From the NCBI GenBank assembly GCA_022410635.1, contig JAJVDF010000018.1:792411-856410 (forward strand): a stretch of 64,000 bases of DNA. Direction: 5' to 3'. This stretch comes from Tretioscincus oriximinensis. Taxonomy: Eukaryota; Chordata; Lepidosauria; Squamata; Gymnophthalmidae. Shown piece by piece: positions 13,527 through 24,558 of this stretch. The first letter of the stretch is position 1. Each line of letters starts with the position of its first letter. The notes beneath the pieces were generated by a model. It was not told the origin of the DNA. It saw only the letters and a list, made by a program, of their open reading frames with translations, and did not search any database. Made by a program: the position numbers and the translations under genes.

Positions 13527-13972
13527 AAAGACATTGATATACTGGAACAAATTCAAAGTAGACTTACAACAATGTGAGAGGTCTGAAATTCATGTCCTAT
13601 GAGTTAAAGGATCTAGGGATGTTTAGTGTGAAAAAGAGAAGATTGAGAGGAGACATGATAGTTGTCTACAAATATTTGTAGGTCTGTCACAGAGGAGAGA
13701 GAAGCAGCCCTGTTCTCACTGGCACATGGAAGGACTAGAAGCAGCAAGTGGAAAATGCAAGAGAGTAGATAAAGACTAGACATCAGGAAAATAAACTTTC
13801 TGACTGTAAAGATAATCAATCAGTGGAATAGAATACCACAGGAAGTGTGAGTTCTCGTTTGGTGGAAGCCATCTAACAGAGGCTGGACAGCCACATTAGT
13901 GAATCCTGCCTTAAGCAGGGGTGGGACCNAATTACTCTGAAGGTCCCTTTTAACTCTATAATTGTCTGAGTC
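13527..13972 (+). mobile_element. CR1 LINE 3' end, type 2
   Basis: Forward copy of the CR1 reverse-transcriptase C-terminal region and 3' UTR. It carries ctatgagttaaaggatctag, gaggagacatgatagttgtc and the near-terminal gaggctggacagccacatta. The terminal ATTCTATG repeats seen at 46996-47020 are worn away. Frameshifts and stops rule out coding. Confidence 0.9.
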
Positions 13973-14454
13973 TATACTTCTAAATACTCTCTTGGCTCTT
14001 GACTGAATTTTCTTGTTGATGGCTGACTTCCTAAAGGCTGCATGTGCTATGGGCAGATCCAAAGTAAAAATACTGTACACGGCCATAATGTTTCTCTTGC
14101 TTCCTCTCTCACACATCTTCTCTCATACACATTCATAGATAGGTACTAAATAGCCAGTCATATATGCACCTTTATATGCATTAGAAAAGAAAGACTTCAA
14201 GTTAGTTTATAAAGATATCTATTCTCTTCTTTGTATTGGACCACTAATTGGACCTAAAAGTGTTTAAAAGCACAAAGCTCCCTAGTCTGTTTCATGGGTA
14301 TGCTAAGATCCAATTTTATACCCATATATAAAAGGGAGAAGAATCATCCACACATTTTTAAAAGTGGCTCAAAGGCATCTTAGATGTGGTGCGAAGTGGC
14401 ATCTAATGTTTCAGTTCTATCTCAGAACACATTAAAGGTGTGAAATGAAAACTC
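13973..14454. other. Non-coding sequence
   Basis: No feature recognised between two CR1 tails. Confidence 0.6.
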
Positions 14455-14645
14455 ACATAAGAACATAAGAAGAGCCATACTGGATCAGGCCACAGCCCAT
14501 CAAATCCAGCATTCTGTGTCACACAGAGGGCCACCAGATGCACCTGGGCAGTCCCAACAGACGAAAGGAAAATATGCACTTGTTCATGACTCCCTGCAAA
14601 TGGTATTTCAGGAGTCCTGCCTGTTGCTCCATCCCGGAGGCACAT
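14455..14645 (-). mobile_element. CR1 LINE 3' end, type 1
   Basis: Short reverse-orientation copy containing gaacataagaagagccatac through tgctccatcccggaggcac. Only the last ~190 bp of the element are present. Confidence 0.9.
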
Positions 14646-15904
14646 ATGGCAGCTATCACCTTTAAGCCACTTTTTAGCTGTTCTCATTTTAAATTATATT
14701 TATTTATATCTAGCAGCAAGTTAATATAAAAGTAAAAATCAATTTCTTGCGCCACAGAGCCACATGAAGCATTCTGGCAGGTTTGATGCTAGATGTGGCT
14801 TTCCTACCTTTAGTTTCTGATTAATTTACTAATGAATAAGATATGTGATTATTTCAGCATTTATCTTGCTGTTATTTCAGTAGCAAGAAATATTCTGTAT
14901 TCTTCTAGAGTACAGCAACCTACAATACCCAACATTCCACTCCCAGTATTCTGTGGGGTAAAATGAAATACCTGAAGTACAATTTTGGGATTTATAGTTC
15001 TGTAGTGAACTGCAAATTGAGCAGCTCTGTTTCAGATAAGTAAAATGAGGTTGATTCTAGTCATCCCATTTTCAATTTCTATGTTAATTACTATAAAATG
15101 GGTAATAATCTTGTGCACTTTCATTCCAGGAAGACTTCAATGAAAATTTTAATAGTAATAATAATAACCAGAGGGATTATTTGCATGACAGGAATAAATA
15201 CCTTTAATTTGTATGCAAGCGTATTACATGTACTTAGAAAAGTTATTACAAAATGAATCATGTCACAAAGAATCTAAACATATCATGCATCATAAAAGCT
15301 ATAAAGAAGTCNAGACTCTGCATAGCAAGAACATTTATACAATATGAAAAAACAAAACAAAACCTTAGTTCACTGAAACAATATATGAGCCAGAAATGGG
15401 CAGAGCAACCTTTTGAGTTAATTAGGGCAAGGGTACCAGTGAAACAGATTCCATGATACTCAAGGCCTTCTTTGAATCACTGGAGTAGAATAGAAAGGAG
15501 ACCAACGTGGTGTTTGCTTTTTCCTTTTCTCTTGGCATCATCATCTTTAAATGATGTCAACAATTGTTCCAATGAAAGGCATACATCCTTAGTTTTCACA
15601 TCATTTCCCATTAGGCAGTGACTGGGCAATGGAAAATCTAGCAAATACCCAATATAACTTCCATTTGCTAACTCCAACTACATATTTGGAACTGCCTTTC
15701 TGGGCTTAGATTTTATTATTAGACATACGTACATTTTTCTTCAAATGGTAATGGATTCAATTATATGCAAAAACCTTTGAACCACAATCAAACTTGGTGT
15801 GTTTAGTTTCTTAGATCACCTTGTTGTCTTGTTTGAATTTGAACTCTGTCTTCTAACACACAGGATGTTCACTTTGAACACAAAATTTTGAACTCCTCTA
15901 AGTC
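14646..15904. other. AT-rich non-coding sequence
   Basis: Small (AAT)n near 15150. No gene or transposon recognised. Confidence 0.6.
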
Positions 15905-16357
15905 GAACCAGTTGAAACCCAAACATTTCTATCACACAACACAAGGACCAGAGGGCACTCCTTAAAACTGTTGGNTAGAAAAGTGAGAACAGACAAAGGG
16001 AAGTATTTTTTCACCCAGAGGGTCATCGGCCTGTGGAATTTACTTCCTGAAGAGGTAGTGGTAGCTAACAGCTTGGATAGTTTCAAGACAGGACTAGACA
16101 GGTTTATGGACACTAAGGGTATAAATGGATACTAAGATAGTTGTCTGGATGTAGCCTCCGGGATGGAGCAACAGGCAGGACTTTTGAAATACCATTTGCA
16201 GGGAGTCACGAACAGGAGCAGCATATTTTGCTTTCCTCTGTTCGGACTGCCCAGGTGCATCTGGTGGGCCTCTGTGTGACACAGAATGCTGGACTCGATG
16301 GGCTGTGGCCTGATCCAGTATGGCTCTTCTTATGTTCTTATGTTCTTATGTTCTTAT
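15905..16357 (+). mobile_element. CR1 LINE 3' end, type 1, intact terminus
   Basis: Forward copy covering the last ~450 bp of the element. It ends in about four tandem TTCTTATG units (16327-16357), the octamer tail characteristic of CR1 3' ends. This copy fixes the orientation of the other type 1 fragments. Confidence 0.93.
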
Positions 16358-17431
16358 TTTGGCACATTCTCTGAAAAGGAAGATCTGGTTGATTACCCAA
16401 ATCCTGAGGTGTAGTCTTAGGCAGAATTGGATTATAGTTTAAAGAACCATTAGATTATAGTTTAAGAATATTTGCTCTCATTTTCCAAATAAGATTTTTT
16501 TATCATATACTTAGTATTTTGTTTATATCCATTACGACACCTTTAGCATCTTAGCCATTTTGACTAGAACACGCAGGATCCCTCGTAGTTGGTACGCAAT
16601 TAAAAAAATGCTCCAAGGAGTAGAATAATGCTAATGTTTTGAGCCAAATTTGAAATTCTAAGTTTCATATTGGAAAATGGTTTGAACATATGCAAGTAAC
16701 AGATACATTCCTTAACTCAGATGTCTCTACCTCAAAAATAAGAAGCAAAATCTTCCTTACAGCAGTTTCTTATTGCACAGCAGTTGGACTATTTTTATGG
16801 TTTGAAAATGATTTTATTCACTTCATTTTTATAGTAAGAGAAACCTGGCCAACATCCTTAAATTCTTAAAAGTCAGAATTGGGTAAATGTGGGTTCACCT
16901 GACACTAGCTGAATCATATGTTGGATTATATCTGTCCTTTCAGTAGTCCATGAAAGGAAAGGAAAGATCATAGTGATAAAATTACAAAGGGAGACATGAG
17001 TCTCTTTTAGAAGTGATTCATGTAAAAGAACCTTAGGGTGAGATGGGACTCCAGTTCAAAGTCTTCTCTCAGCTTCATCTACTTGGAAAAATAGGTGCTC
17101 TCAGCAGGCAACAGACTTGTCTACAACTGAGTGAACTATCTCATCTCTCTTTGCACGGGGGTTGCTTCATTTAACTATCCAGTAGTGGCGACATTCGGAA
17201 TGTCCAATAGTATGCTTTTTCTACCTAGTTATTTTATGTTGATTCCTTCAAATGATATGCTTTTTTGCATTTGGCCTCACATGGACATAACTGTGAAACC
17301 TACCAAGAGCATGGAAAATTGTTTTTTCTGTTAAGTTTATGCAGGGAAATATAAAAAAAAATATTCAAACTTCCTAGCAGCCACAAACCTTAAAGTTTTG
17401 AAAAGTGAGGCTTTCCCCTACTCTTGTTGTA
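16358..17431. other. AT-rich non-coding sequence
   Basis: No recognisable element. Confidence 0.6.
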
Positions 17432-17546
17432 TACCTGGTAACAAAGAGGCAAGCAGCAGCCAATGGCGGAAGAGAAACAGGATTTCTTAGGAGCTGTAGG
17501 CTCCTAGAGCTTTATGAGATTATGTAGGTGCATGCATGAGGAAGAG
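17432..17546 (+). repeat. Direct repeat, copy 1
   Basis: About 115 bp nearly matching 17878-17990. Shared blocks include gcaagcagcagccaatggc, cttaggagctgtaggct and tgcatgaggaag. About 330 bp separates the copies, including a worn L2-like tail near 17650-17720. Family not recognised. Confidence 0.85.
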
Positions 17547-17877
17547 AAGTTTCCTTACTTTGTTTGGCAAAAGGACAAGTCCTTTGTAGAAATACTTATT
17601 AGCGATTTTACTCCAAAAGATTATCCTATGTTAACTGTTTTTATTACTATTTTGCTGTGATCCATCCCGAGACTCTTAGGCATAGTGTGAAATAAGTAAA
17701 TTAATAAACTAATAAATATGATCTTAGCTTTGCCATTGTCTTCTGTGTTGTCTGGGCAATTCCCCTGTCTAGAAGTTCATTCAGTTCTATATTTTCAATA
17801 TATTTCCAAGACATATGGATGTGAGACGTGGGGGGAAATGACTGTTTTAAGTTGAAGGAAGCGTGGTGTCAGGTGTC

Positions 17878-17990
17878 TACCTGGTAAAAAAGTGGCAAGC
17901 AGCAGCCAATGGCAGAGGAGAAACAGGACTTCTTAGGAGCTGTAGGCTTCTAGAGCTTCATGAGATCTGTAGGTGAATGCATGAGGAAGG
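17878..17990 (+). repeat. Direct repeat, copy 2
   Basis: Partner of the copy at 17432 in the same orientation. Differences are mostly substitutions plus a few short indels. Confidence 0.85.
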
Positions 17991-18744
17991 ATGTGATGAT
18001 GGCATAAAATACTGAAATGCCTTTGTTTTTATCAGTTTCTTAACTAGCCTGTGTGCCTGGTCAGACAATTCCTTCACAACATGGCAAAACATACCACTAA
18101 TTTCCAGACTGGCAAAATTATTTTGGCCTTTGCCTGCTGCTTAGGCTAATCCAGCTATCTACATGGTAAACAACTGAATCAATCCACAAATGAAAGCTCA
18201 GGACACTGTTTTAAAGTGCTTGTTGTTAGAGAACTTTCCAGCATGATTTACACACCAGAAAGCACTACGAACTGAAAGTATGTGCATCTTGAGAATTCCT
18301 AAAAATTCCTAAAGTATTCCTAAAATGCCTTCTGGAGACCACTGTAATGGACAAATCCTGCATTCCCTGGCAGCAGCTGGTTCAATTCATAAGGATTGTG
18401 CAGAAATTCTACAATGTCCTTCTTGAGAAACCGTGTCAATCAACACTCTACAAAGAGTGGCTTCTCCTTGAGAAATTCTGGATAAGGAGCCACATATCTC
18501 ATCCCCTCCCTCCCCCACAATACAGAACAGTTTTGTCATTATTCAGAAAAAAGAAAGTGGAGTGTTGCTTCAGTATTAAAGACTTACTTATTACATCTTG
18601 CTAGATTCTTAAGCCACATCNCTTCTTAGTATGGTGTATCAAACAGTCAAGACACGCTTAGTAGATACCTTATTATTAATAATGTTTCTTTATATAGTAC
18701 TAACCATGTACCTAGCATAGAAACTGCTATCCCTCCCCTATTTT
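17991..18744. other. Non-coding sequence
   Basis: Nothing recognised. The 85-codon open frame at 18347-18604 has no domain signature. Confidence 0.55.
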
Positions 18745-18846
18745 TTAGATGTGGTTGTTTTTAATATGTTAATTTTGTTTTTATTGTTAACCACCCTGAG
18801 ACCTTCGGGTAAAGGGCAGTATAAAAATGTAAATAAATAAAATAAA
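18745..18846 (+). mobile_element. L2-type 3' tail
   Basis: Contains accaccctgagaccttcggg, a short purine block and (AAAT)n. Confidence 0.8.
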
Positions 18847-19929
18847 ACAGTCCGTTCCTCATGTGATCACTCATGGAAATGCCTGAAGTACAAGGTGGCT
18901 TCTTCCCAGTCTGTACAGAACTATTGTAGAAAATGGTACCTTCTCACTCTGAAATGGAGATAAAAAGGCACACTCCAACCCATCAACCCCAAACAAAATG
19001 CCATCCACCAGAAGTGTAGACATAGACTTAAATTAACGATGGTCTGAGGTTCATTTAGTGCCTCCACTTTCTAGCACAATCAGTAGAACTTTATGCTTTT
19101 TAAATAATACATTTTAATTTGTTTTGTAAGAAAAGTTAGCAATTTCAGATGTAATTAAACAAAAGATTATTAATGTGCTACAGCATTTAAAACAGCAGGA
19201 AGATTTTACTCAAGACATAGATCATGCAAAAGGCTGTATCAATTAAATAGGATTATAACATTTCAAAGAAAAATCTGGTTGTCTCTGAAGATTCTTCATC
19301 TCTTAGTATTATGTGCTGGCAAATATATAATCCCAGCATTACTTTTTTATTAATCACATCCTGGATCTCCAGAGGTGTGAGTGTCATTTTTTTACAACCA
19401 TTTTCAAGAATTATTTGCCCAGATGGGCTATTGTATATATTTCACTTTGTTTTCATTAGGGAAATTTAATCTTAGTAAAAACAGCATAGAAAATTAAGCC
19501 CCAGACACAACATGAGTCAAATGAGAAATGGAACTCTATTTTCTCAGCACCTTTCTAAGCTGAGGAGTAAGAAGGAAATAACAATTAAAATGGGTAAAAT
19601 GTATCCCTGCAAAACTGTTGATTTCATCTAGAATTAAAATACAGAAAGGAGGTTGAAGATGTAGACCAAGGCTTTAAAGTAAAATGCAGAACAAATGTTC
19701 GGGCAACTTTCTAACACTGGATGGTAGTGTGAAAATAGTGTGATAGACTACTACTACCAACTACTGTGTGCCTGCAACCCCACAGTTCTGGTTGTAGCCA
19801 ATGTGCCCTACATGGTACTGCTACACATGTGGTGGAAAACCAAGTTTCTTTGGCACAGTAAGCAACATTTCTTCTTTCAGACTCCCACAGAAGATACGGT
19901 GCACATTAAAGATATTAGCTGAGTTGACT
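18847..19929. other. AT-rich non-coding sequence
   Basis: The block 19080-19460 is unusually AT-rich with repeated TTAAT/ATTAAT cores. No gene recognised. Confidence 0.5.
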
Positions 19930-20040
19930 AGACCTAAAGGGCAGTAGAGGGCAGTCACCCCTCTCCATGTCTCATACAGGGCCTCAAAACTAGATCTTTC
20001 AGTGGAAATATCAGCTCTTAGCAACTGCACCATTCATGCC
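19930..20040 (-). mobile_element. tRNA-derived SINE, family A, head fragment
   Basis: Reverse copy of the tRNA-like head and the adjacent body. It includes agggcctcaaaactagatct, the counterpart of the B-box region of the copy at 6204. Body and tail are missing. Confidence 0.6.
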
Positions 20041-20205
20041 CTAGTATACCTTAGAACATCTAATAGTGTGGAACCAACAGATGTAGAAAGGTGGTATAGA
20101 ACTCCAACCCAATTATCATATATGATTGGAATTTCATCGCAATGATTTCACAGTTGTGGGCACAAAAGCATCTATATATACATGTGTATGAATATCCAGA
20201 ATGGG

Positions 20206-20211
20206 CACCAG

Positions 20212-20242
<31 letters not shown>

Positions 20243-20665
20243 TACTTATACCCCGCCCTATACCCGAAGGTCTCAGGGCGGCAAAAACAGTAAAACATCA
20301 ATACAAAAATTAAAAAACTATAAAACAGTATTAAAAGTAGGATAGAGATGGCATTTCTTCAGCCAAAGGCCAGGCAAAAGAGGTGCGTCTTCAAGGACCT
20401 TCTAAAAGAATACAACGATGATGATAGACGCACCTNGAGGGGGAGACTGTTCCAAAGACAAGGGGCAACCACTGAGAAGGCCCTACCCTGGGTTCCCACT
20501 CCACTGGCTGTTGAAAGGGGTGGTACAACCAGGAGGGCCTCTCCTGCAGATCTTAAGGCACAGGCAGGTTGGTATGGAAGAAGGCGTTCCTTTAGATATT
20601 TGGGGCCCAAGTTATTTCGGGCCTTGTAAGTTAAAGTCAAAACCTTGAATTGGGCTCGGTAGTGA
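20206..20665 (-). mobile_element. L2-clade LINE, 3' fragment
   Basis: The last ~460 bp of an L2-clade LINE in reverse orientation: the C-terminal ~94 codons of ORF2 (reading through to LKTHLFCLAFG and a stop), the 3' UTR and a (TTTA)n tail. The encoded segment includes NNLGPKYLKERLLPYQPA and LSTASGVGTQGRAFSVVAPC, almost the same as the copy at 61331. By eye the two differ at roughly 3 percent of positions. The 5' truncation falls near 20665, in the codons for RAQFKVL. Confidence 0.93.
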
Positions 20666-20984
20666 GATAAGTAAGAGCAATTCTATATGTTAATAGTAGA
20701 AGAGACTGCACCAGGGAACACAAATAGGACNAATGGATGTAGGAACATTTTTATTGAAATGGGAATTTGAGCAACTCATATGATGTTGACTAGAGGGTAG
20801 AAAGATAGATCCTGTTATATGATTGGTGTGAGTATATTTGTTAATATTTAATTTATGACTGCTTGAGAGACAAAAGATTAGTCATGAAGGGTTTGACACA
20901 AAAACGGGGACATAGGTAGAAAAATGGTGAATAGTAAATAGGAATGACAAATAGGACACAAATAGATTATTCTTGAGCACTTTA
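20666..20984. other. Non-coding sequence
   Basis: No feature recognised. Confidence 0.6.
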
Positions 20985-21122
20985 AAATGTATTTATTTAT
21001 TGTTATACCTCACCTATGTCTGAAATTTTCTAAGATGGCCAAAAACAAAAATACAAAATAAGCATATTAAAACAGTGGGAAGGAAAATGACATTTTTTCA
21101 ACCAAAGAGCAGGTTAAAGAGG
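20985..21122 (-). mobile_element. L2 LINE 3' end, degenerate
   Basis: A (TTTA)n tail, a diverged terminal block, and then ttcaaccaaagagcaggtta, the worn counterpart of the last ORF2 codons of the copy at 20206. Confidence 0.65.
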
Positions 21123-22022
21123 GGGGGAGGAAGGGGCCATATTTAGTTTCTAGTTTGTTAATTTGGTTGGTATTCAATTTTTTCCTTTGTATGTTTGGAG
21201 ACAGTCTTGTGTATGGTATGTTTCCAGTCCCCACGATCAGTGGCTATAGCAACCACTGACAGTGGTCAATATGGGAGACAAGAGTAGCAGCATCAACAAA
21301 GGGTAGCTCTTGAATAAGTTGTTTCATAATCTTGGTGTGGGCCCTTAGTCACCTCAGGTTGAACAAATAGCCATCAGATATCCGATTAGTACAAAAGGGC
21401 CTAATTAATTATTCTGTATGACTAGATACAAATATTCTGTAGTCAAGCTTCCTGGGATATGGGCTTCCTGTTCTAATCTGTGTGGGTTGAGAATGCAAAG
21501 CAAACTATTTTACCACTATCTGTATTCAACCCAATCACTTCTGCTACTGTTTTGAATAAAAATGGTCATTGCAATTTGGCCATTTAGTCATTCTTGAAGA
21601 ATTATTCCAATGGTAATTGTATTATACTAAGAGACTGGAAGCTGTGAAGCAGTGTGATGCCATTTATATACATATAATAAATCATGTATTTTTTGAGGGG
21701 GGAAAGGAATATGATGTAAGTGCAAGGAAAGGTCAGACAAGCTGCNTGGCTTTTATAGTGCACTTTACAAAGGAGAAAATGAAACCGGAAGAACAGGCAT
21801 AAGAAGAAGAATTCATCAGCTTNTTTCTGTCAGTGTTCCTTGCCTCATATTAGAGTATTTTTAAAAAGCCTTTTTCCTAAGATAGCATAGCCAATCAAAG
21901 GCAAACCTTGCATGCTCCCTTTAAAAATGTGACTTATTTGTAACAGAAATAGTGCTGTGTAAATTTACTGCTCTGAATTCTTTTAAACCCTATTTTGAAA
22001 ATTGTTGTTACAGAATCTGTTT
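21123..22022. other. Non-coding sequence
   Basis: No gene recognised. It ends at the terminal octamers of a CR1. Confidence 0.55.
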
Positions 22023-22485
22023 TAGAATCATAGAATCATAGAGTTGGAAGGGACCTCCAGGGTCATCGGGTCCAACCCCCTGCTCGATGCAGGATTCATT
22101 AAACCATCCCAGACACATGACTGTCCAGTCTCTAAGACTTCCAGGGAAGGCGAACTCACCACACCATGTGGCAAACTGTTCCACTGGTTTATCACCCTGA
22201 CTGTTAGNAAGTTTTTTTCTGATATCTAATCTGAATCTACTCCCTTGTAGTTTCATTCCATTGTTTCTAGTCCTTCCATGTGCTAATGAGAACAATGTTG
22301 ATCCCTCTGNTCTGTGACAGCCCTTCAGATATTTGTAGACAGCTATCAGGTCTCCTCTCAGTCTTCTCTTTTGTAGACTAAACATCCCCAGATCCTTTAA
22401 CCGTTCCTCATAGGACATGGTTTCCAGACCACTCACCATCCTTGTAACTCTCTTTTGTACTTGCTCTAGTTTATCAATGTCCTTT

Positions 22486-22911
22486 TTAAATTGGGCCCCC
22501 CAGAACTGAACACAGTATTCCAAGTGTGGTCGTACCAAANNNNNNNNNNNNNNNNNNNNNNNNNNNNNNNNNNNNNNNNNNNNNNNNNNNNNNNNNNNNN
22601 NNNNNNNNNNNNNNNNNNNNNNNNNNNNNNNNNNNNNNNNNNNNNNNNNNNNNNNNNNNNNNNNATATTCCTCCCATTCTATATGTGCTGTTTTCATTAT
22701 TTCTGCCCAGATGTAGGATTTTGCATTTCTCTCTGTTAAATACCATTCTGTTAGTTTCAGCCCATTGTTCCAGCTTGTCTAGATCTTTTTGAATCCTATC
22801 TCTATCTTGTTTAGTATTAGCAACACCGCCTAGTTTTATGTCATCAGCAAATTTGATAAGTTTTCCTTCAATTCCTTCATCTAGATCATTTATAAATATG
22901 TTAAATAGCAC
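22486..22911 (-). pseudogene. CR1 ORF2 reverse-transcriptase fragment
   Basis: This fragment of CR1 ORF2 encodes part of the polymerase that copies the element's RNA at a nicked chromosomal site. The readable part starts MLFNIFINDLDEGIEGK and contains the catalytic FADDIKLGG block, where the DD pair binds metal, followed by the thumb-like segment with EQWAETNRMVFNREKCKILH. The assembly gap follows. Beyond it, a different minus-strand frame (around 22490-22170) continues with [20 protein letters not shown] and the conserved segment through [15 protein letters not shown]. The change of frame may come from the gap length. The 5' part, with FSKxFDKVSHS-like codons, lies across the PLE at 23666-23815. 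The copy is 5' truncated and not functional. Confidence 0.92.
22540..22664. other. Assembly gap (125 N)
   Basis: A run of 125 ambiguous bases inside the CR1 copy. Flanking CR1 sequence is collinear on both sides. Confidence 1.
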
Positions 22912-22969
22912 TGGGCCTAGGACAGACCCTTGTGGTACCCCACTTGAAATATTTTTCCAATTGGATGTG

Positions 22970-22981
22970 CAACCATTTATT
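22970..22981. repeat. Target-site duplication, left
   Basis: The 12-mer caaccatttatt, belonging to CR1 and repeated at 23666-23677 on the far side of the PLE. Confidence 0.9.
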
Positions 22982-23038
22982 CAGCAAAGGAGCTAGCAGC
23001 ACTTTGAGACTAACTTGAGAAAAGTGGTTGGCATAAGC

Positions 23039-23064
23039 TTTCGTAGACAGGTCTACTTCTTCAG
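23039..23064 (-). ncRNA. Hammerhead-like ribozyme core, left PLE arm
   Basis: Read on the minus strand: CTGAAGA (fits CUGANGA), a perfect stem II GTAGAC/GTCTAC, then CGAAA, then GCTTATGCC. The GC-TTAT-GC that follows could form a two-pair stem III. A functional hammerhead needs U before the cleavage base. Here that position is C, and stem I pairing is not evident, so this copy is probably inactive as it stands. Confidence 0.55.
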
Positions 23065-23538
23065 ATGCTGAGGGACTAATGTCAGGGTCAGGTATTTATA
23101 GGGAAATGTGTATGGGAGAAGACAAAGCATATGCAACTGTAGGGAGGTGTTGAATTGCAGGTAAATAGCAGGAACTAATCTCCTTAAAAAACAGGTAAAT
23201 AGCAGGAACTAATCCTCTTATGTAAAAAAGTGCCTGGGGCAACAAGGTACAATGTCTGGTAGAGAATCAATTAAATACTTAACAGGTGTCATAAAAATGT
23301 ATAGTTGGCCAGGAAACCATTGTCTCTGTTAAGTCCTTTGCTGATGGCCTGGAACTTGTGAATGTATTCAAGTTCTGCTGCTTCTCTTTCAAATCTTCCT
23401 TTGTAGTTTCTTTGTTCTTCGTTCTTAGTTCCTGCTATTTACCTGCAATTCAACACCTCCCTACAGTTGCATATGCTTTGTCTTCTCCCATACACATTTC
23501 CCTATAAATACCTGACCCTGACATTAGTCCCTCAGCAT

Positions 23539-23567
23539 CTGAAGAAGTAGAAAAGCTGTCTACGAAA
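23539..23567 (+). ncRNA. Hammerhead-like ribozyme core, right PLE arm
   Basis: CTGAAGA at 23539-23545, stem II arms gtaga (23547-23551) and tctac (23559-23563) with a seven-base loop, and GAAA at 23564-23567. The loop is three bases longer than in the left arm when both are folded with five-pair stems; the stem is kept. The base before the expected cleavage site is again C rather than U. Confidence 0.55.
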
Positions 23568-23665
23568 GCTTATGCCAACCACTTTTCTCAAGTTAGTCTC
23601 AAAGTGCTGCTAGCTCCTTTGCTGGACTTTCTGCTAGACTAACACGGCTATTTCTCTGNAATTGA

Positions 23666-23677
23666 CAACCATTTATT
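23666..23677. repeat. Target-site duplication, right
   Basis: Second copy of caaccatttatt; CR1 continues directly after it with atcactctttgag. Confidence 0.9.
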
Positions 23678-23815
23678 ATCACTCTTTGAGTACGATCACT
23701 AAGCCAGTTTTCAATCCATCTCTGTTGTTTTGTCAATCCCATACTTGACCATTTTTTCAATAAGGATGGAATGAGATACTTTGTCAAATACTTTACTGAA
23801 GTCAAGATATACCAC
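23666..23815 (-). mobile_element. CR1 LINE, type 2, 5' part of the split copy
   Basis: Continuation of the CR1 beyond the PLE. The minus strand still shows the CR1 reverse-transcriptase segment with RWIENWLSDRTQRVIING. The copy ends near 23815, where it is 5' truncated. Confidence 0.9.
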
Positions 23816-23830
23816 AGATATCAGATATTT

Positions 23831-24124
23831 GATGTTTAGATTATACACTGTATTTGGATTTGGGACATAAGAATTTATAAATGAATAAAATAATTTTCCA
23901 AATGTTTTCCTTTAGAAAAAAAAATTATGTGCTTTTCTTAGTTTTATCGTTCAAAGATCTGCTTATCCTACAGACGTGGACAACTAGCCCCTCTCCCCAT
24001 TCATGAAGCTACACCAAGAGAAAGCATATCTCATTTACAATCCACTTTAGTAATATTCAGTTTTCTAACATCTTAGAAATCATGAACACAAGGAAACATA
24101 ATCTTATACTAAAGTAACAAGCTA
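23831..24124. other. Non-coding sequence
   Basis: Nothing recognised between the CR1 and the inverted-repeat element. Confidence 0.6.
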
Positions 24125-24129
24125 CCTTG

Positions 24130-24553
24130 GCTGCATACACACAGCATATTTCTCCCTCAATCGGAGTGAGATGAAGAAGACTCCAGCACATGGGCTAAGC
24201 GTTTTTGAGCAGTCATCCTGCAGTAAACTCCATATATCCTGGAATAAACTATTGCTGGGATATTCAGGTATCATTCCGGAGGGCCCCCATCCTCTCTTGT
24301 CTGTGGCGGGGCATGTGTGCATGTGCACAAATTTGACACGCGAGGATAAAACAACCGAGAACACGGCAGTTGCTTCCATAGGCTGCTGCGAGTAAAAAAA
24401 AAAAAAAAAGCCTTGGTCTGCACTGCAACGAGATCAAGGAGTGATGTGAGGCATCGGCCATTGAATATAGACATTTAGTGTGCACAGACACACAATTGCT
24501 ATATTCCAGAATATAACTTTATAACGGTTTTTACATCGTAGTGTGCACGCAGC
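24130..24553. mobile_element. Non-autonomous DNA transposon candidate, 424 bp
   Basis: Terminal inverted repeats gctgcatacacac (left) and gtgtgcacgcagc (right) match at 11 of 13 positions. They are flanked by a 5-bp direct repeat ccttg at 24125-24129 and 24554-24558. The interior has higher CpG content than its flanks and an A16 run near 24395. No transposase frame. The ends do not fit the CAG-type hAT pattern of the other short elements, and I cannot name the superfamily. Confidence 0.65.
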
Positions 24554-24558
24554 CCTTG

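Larger units (their letters stand above)
22023..22981 (-). mobile_element. CR1 LINE, type 2, 3' part (split copy)
   Basis: Reverse-orientation CR1. Its 3' end is at 22023 with terminal octamer-type repeats (tagaatcatagaatcatag). The body encodes the reverse-transcriptase C-terminal half and is interrupted by a 125-N gap. At 22981 a PLE interrupts it, and the CR1 resumes at 23666. Judging from the paralogue at 58.8-59.55 kb, the missing CR1 sequence is somewhat longer than the 125 Ns. Confidence 0.95.
22982..23665 (-). mobile_element. Penelope-like element (PLE) with inverted terminal copies
   Basis: A ~684-bp insertion inside CR1. The left ~205 bp (22982-23186) reappear as reverse complement at about 23430-23640. 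PLEs typically end in such 'pseudo-LTRs', in direct or inverted order. Between the arms, 23300-23425 encodes on the minus strand a worn C-terminal PLE stretch resembling NYKGRFEREAAELEYIHK. The plus-strand right end carries the frequent PLE terminus ctagactaacacggctattt. Each arm has a hammerhead-like core. The element is heavily 5' truncated, lacking the reverse transcriptase and most of the GIY-YIG nuclease. The PLE assignment rests on my recollection of the family. Confidence 0.8.
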
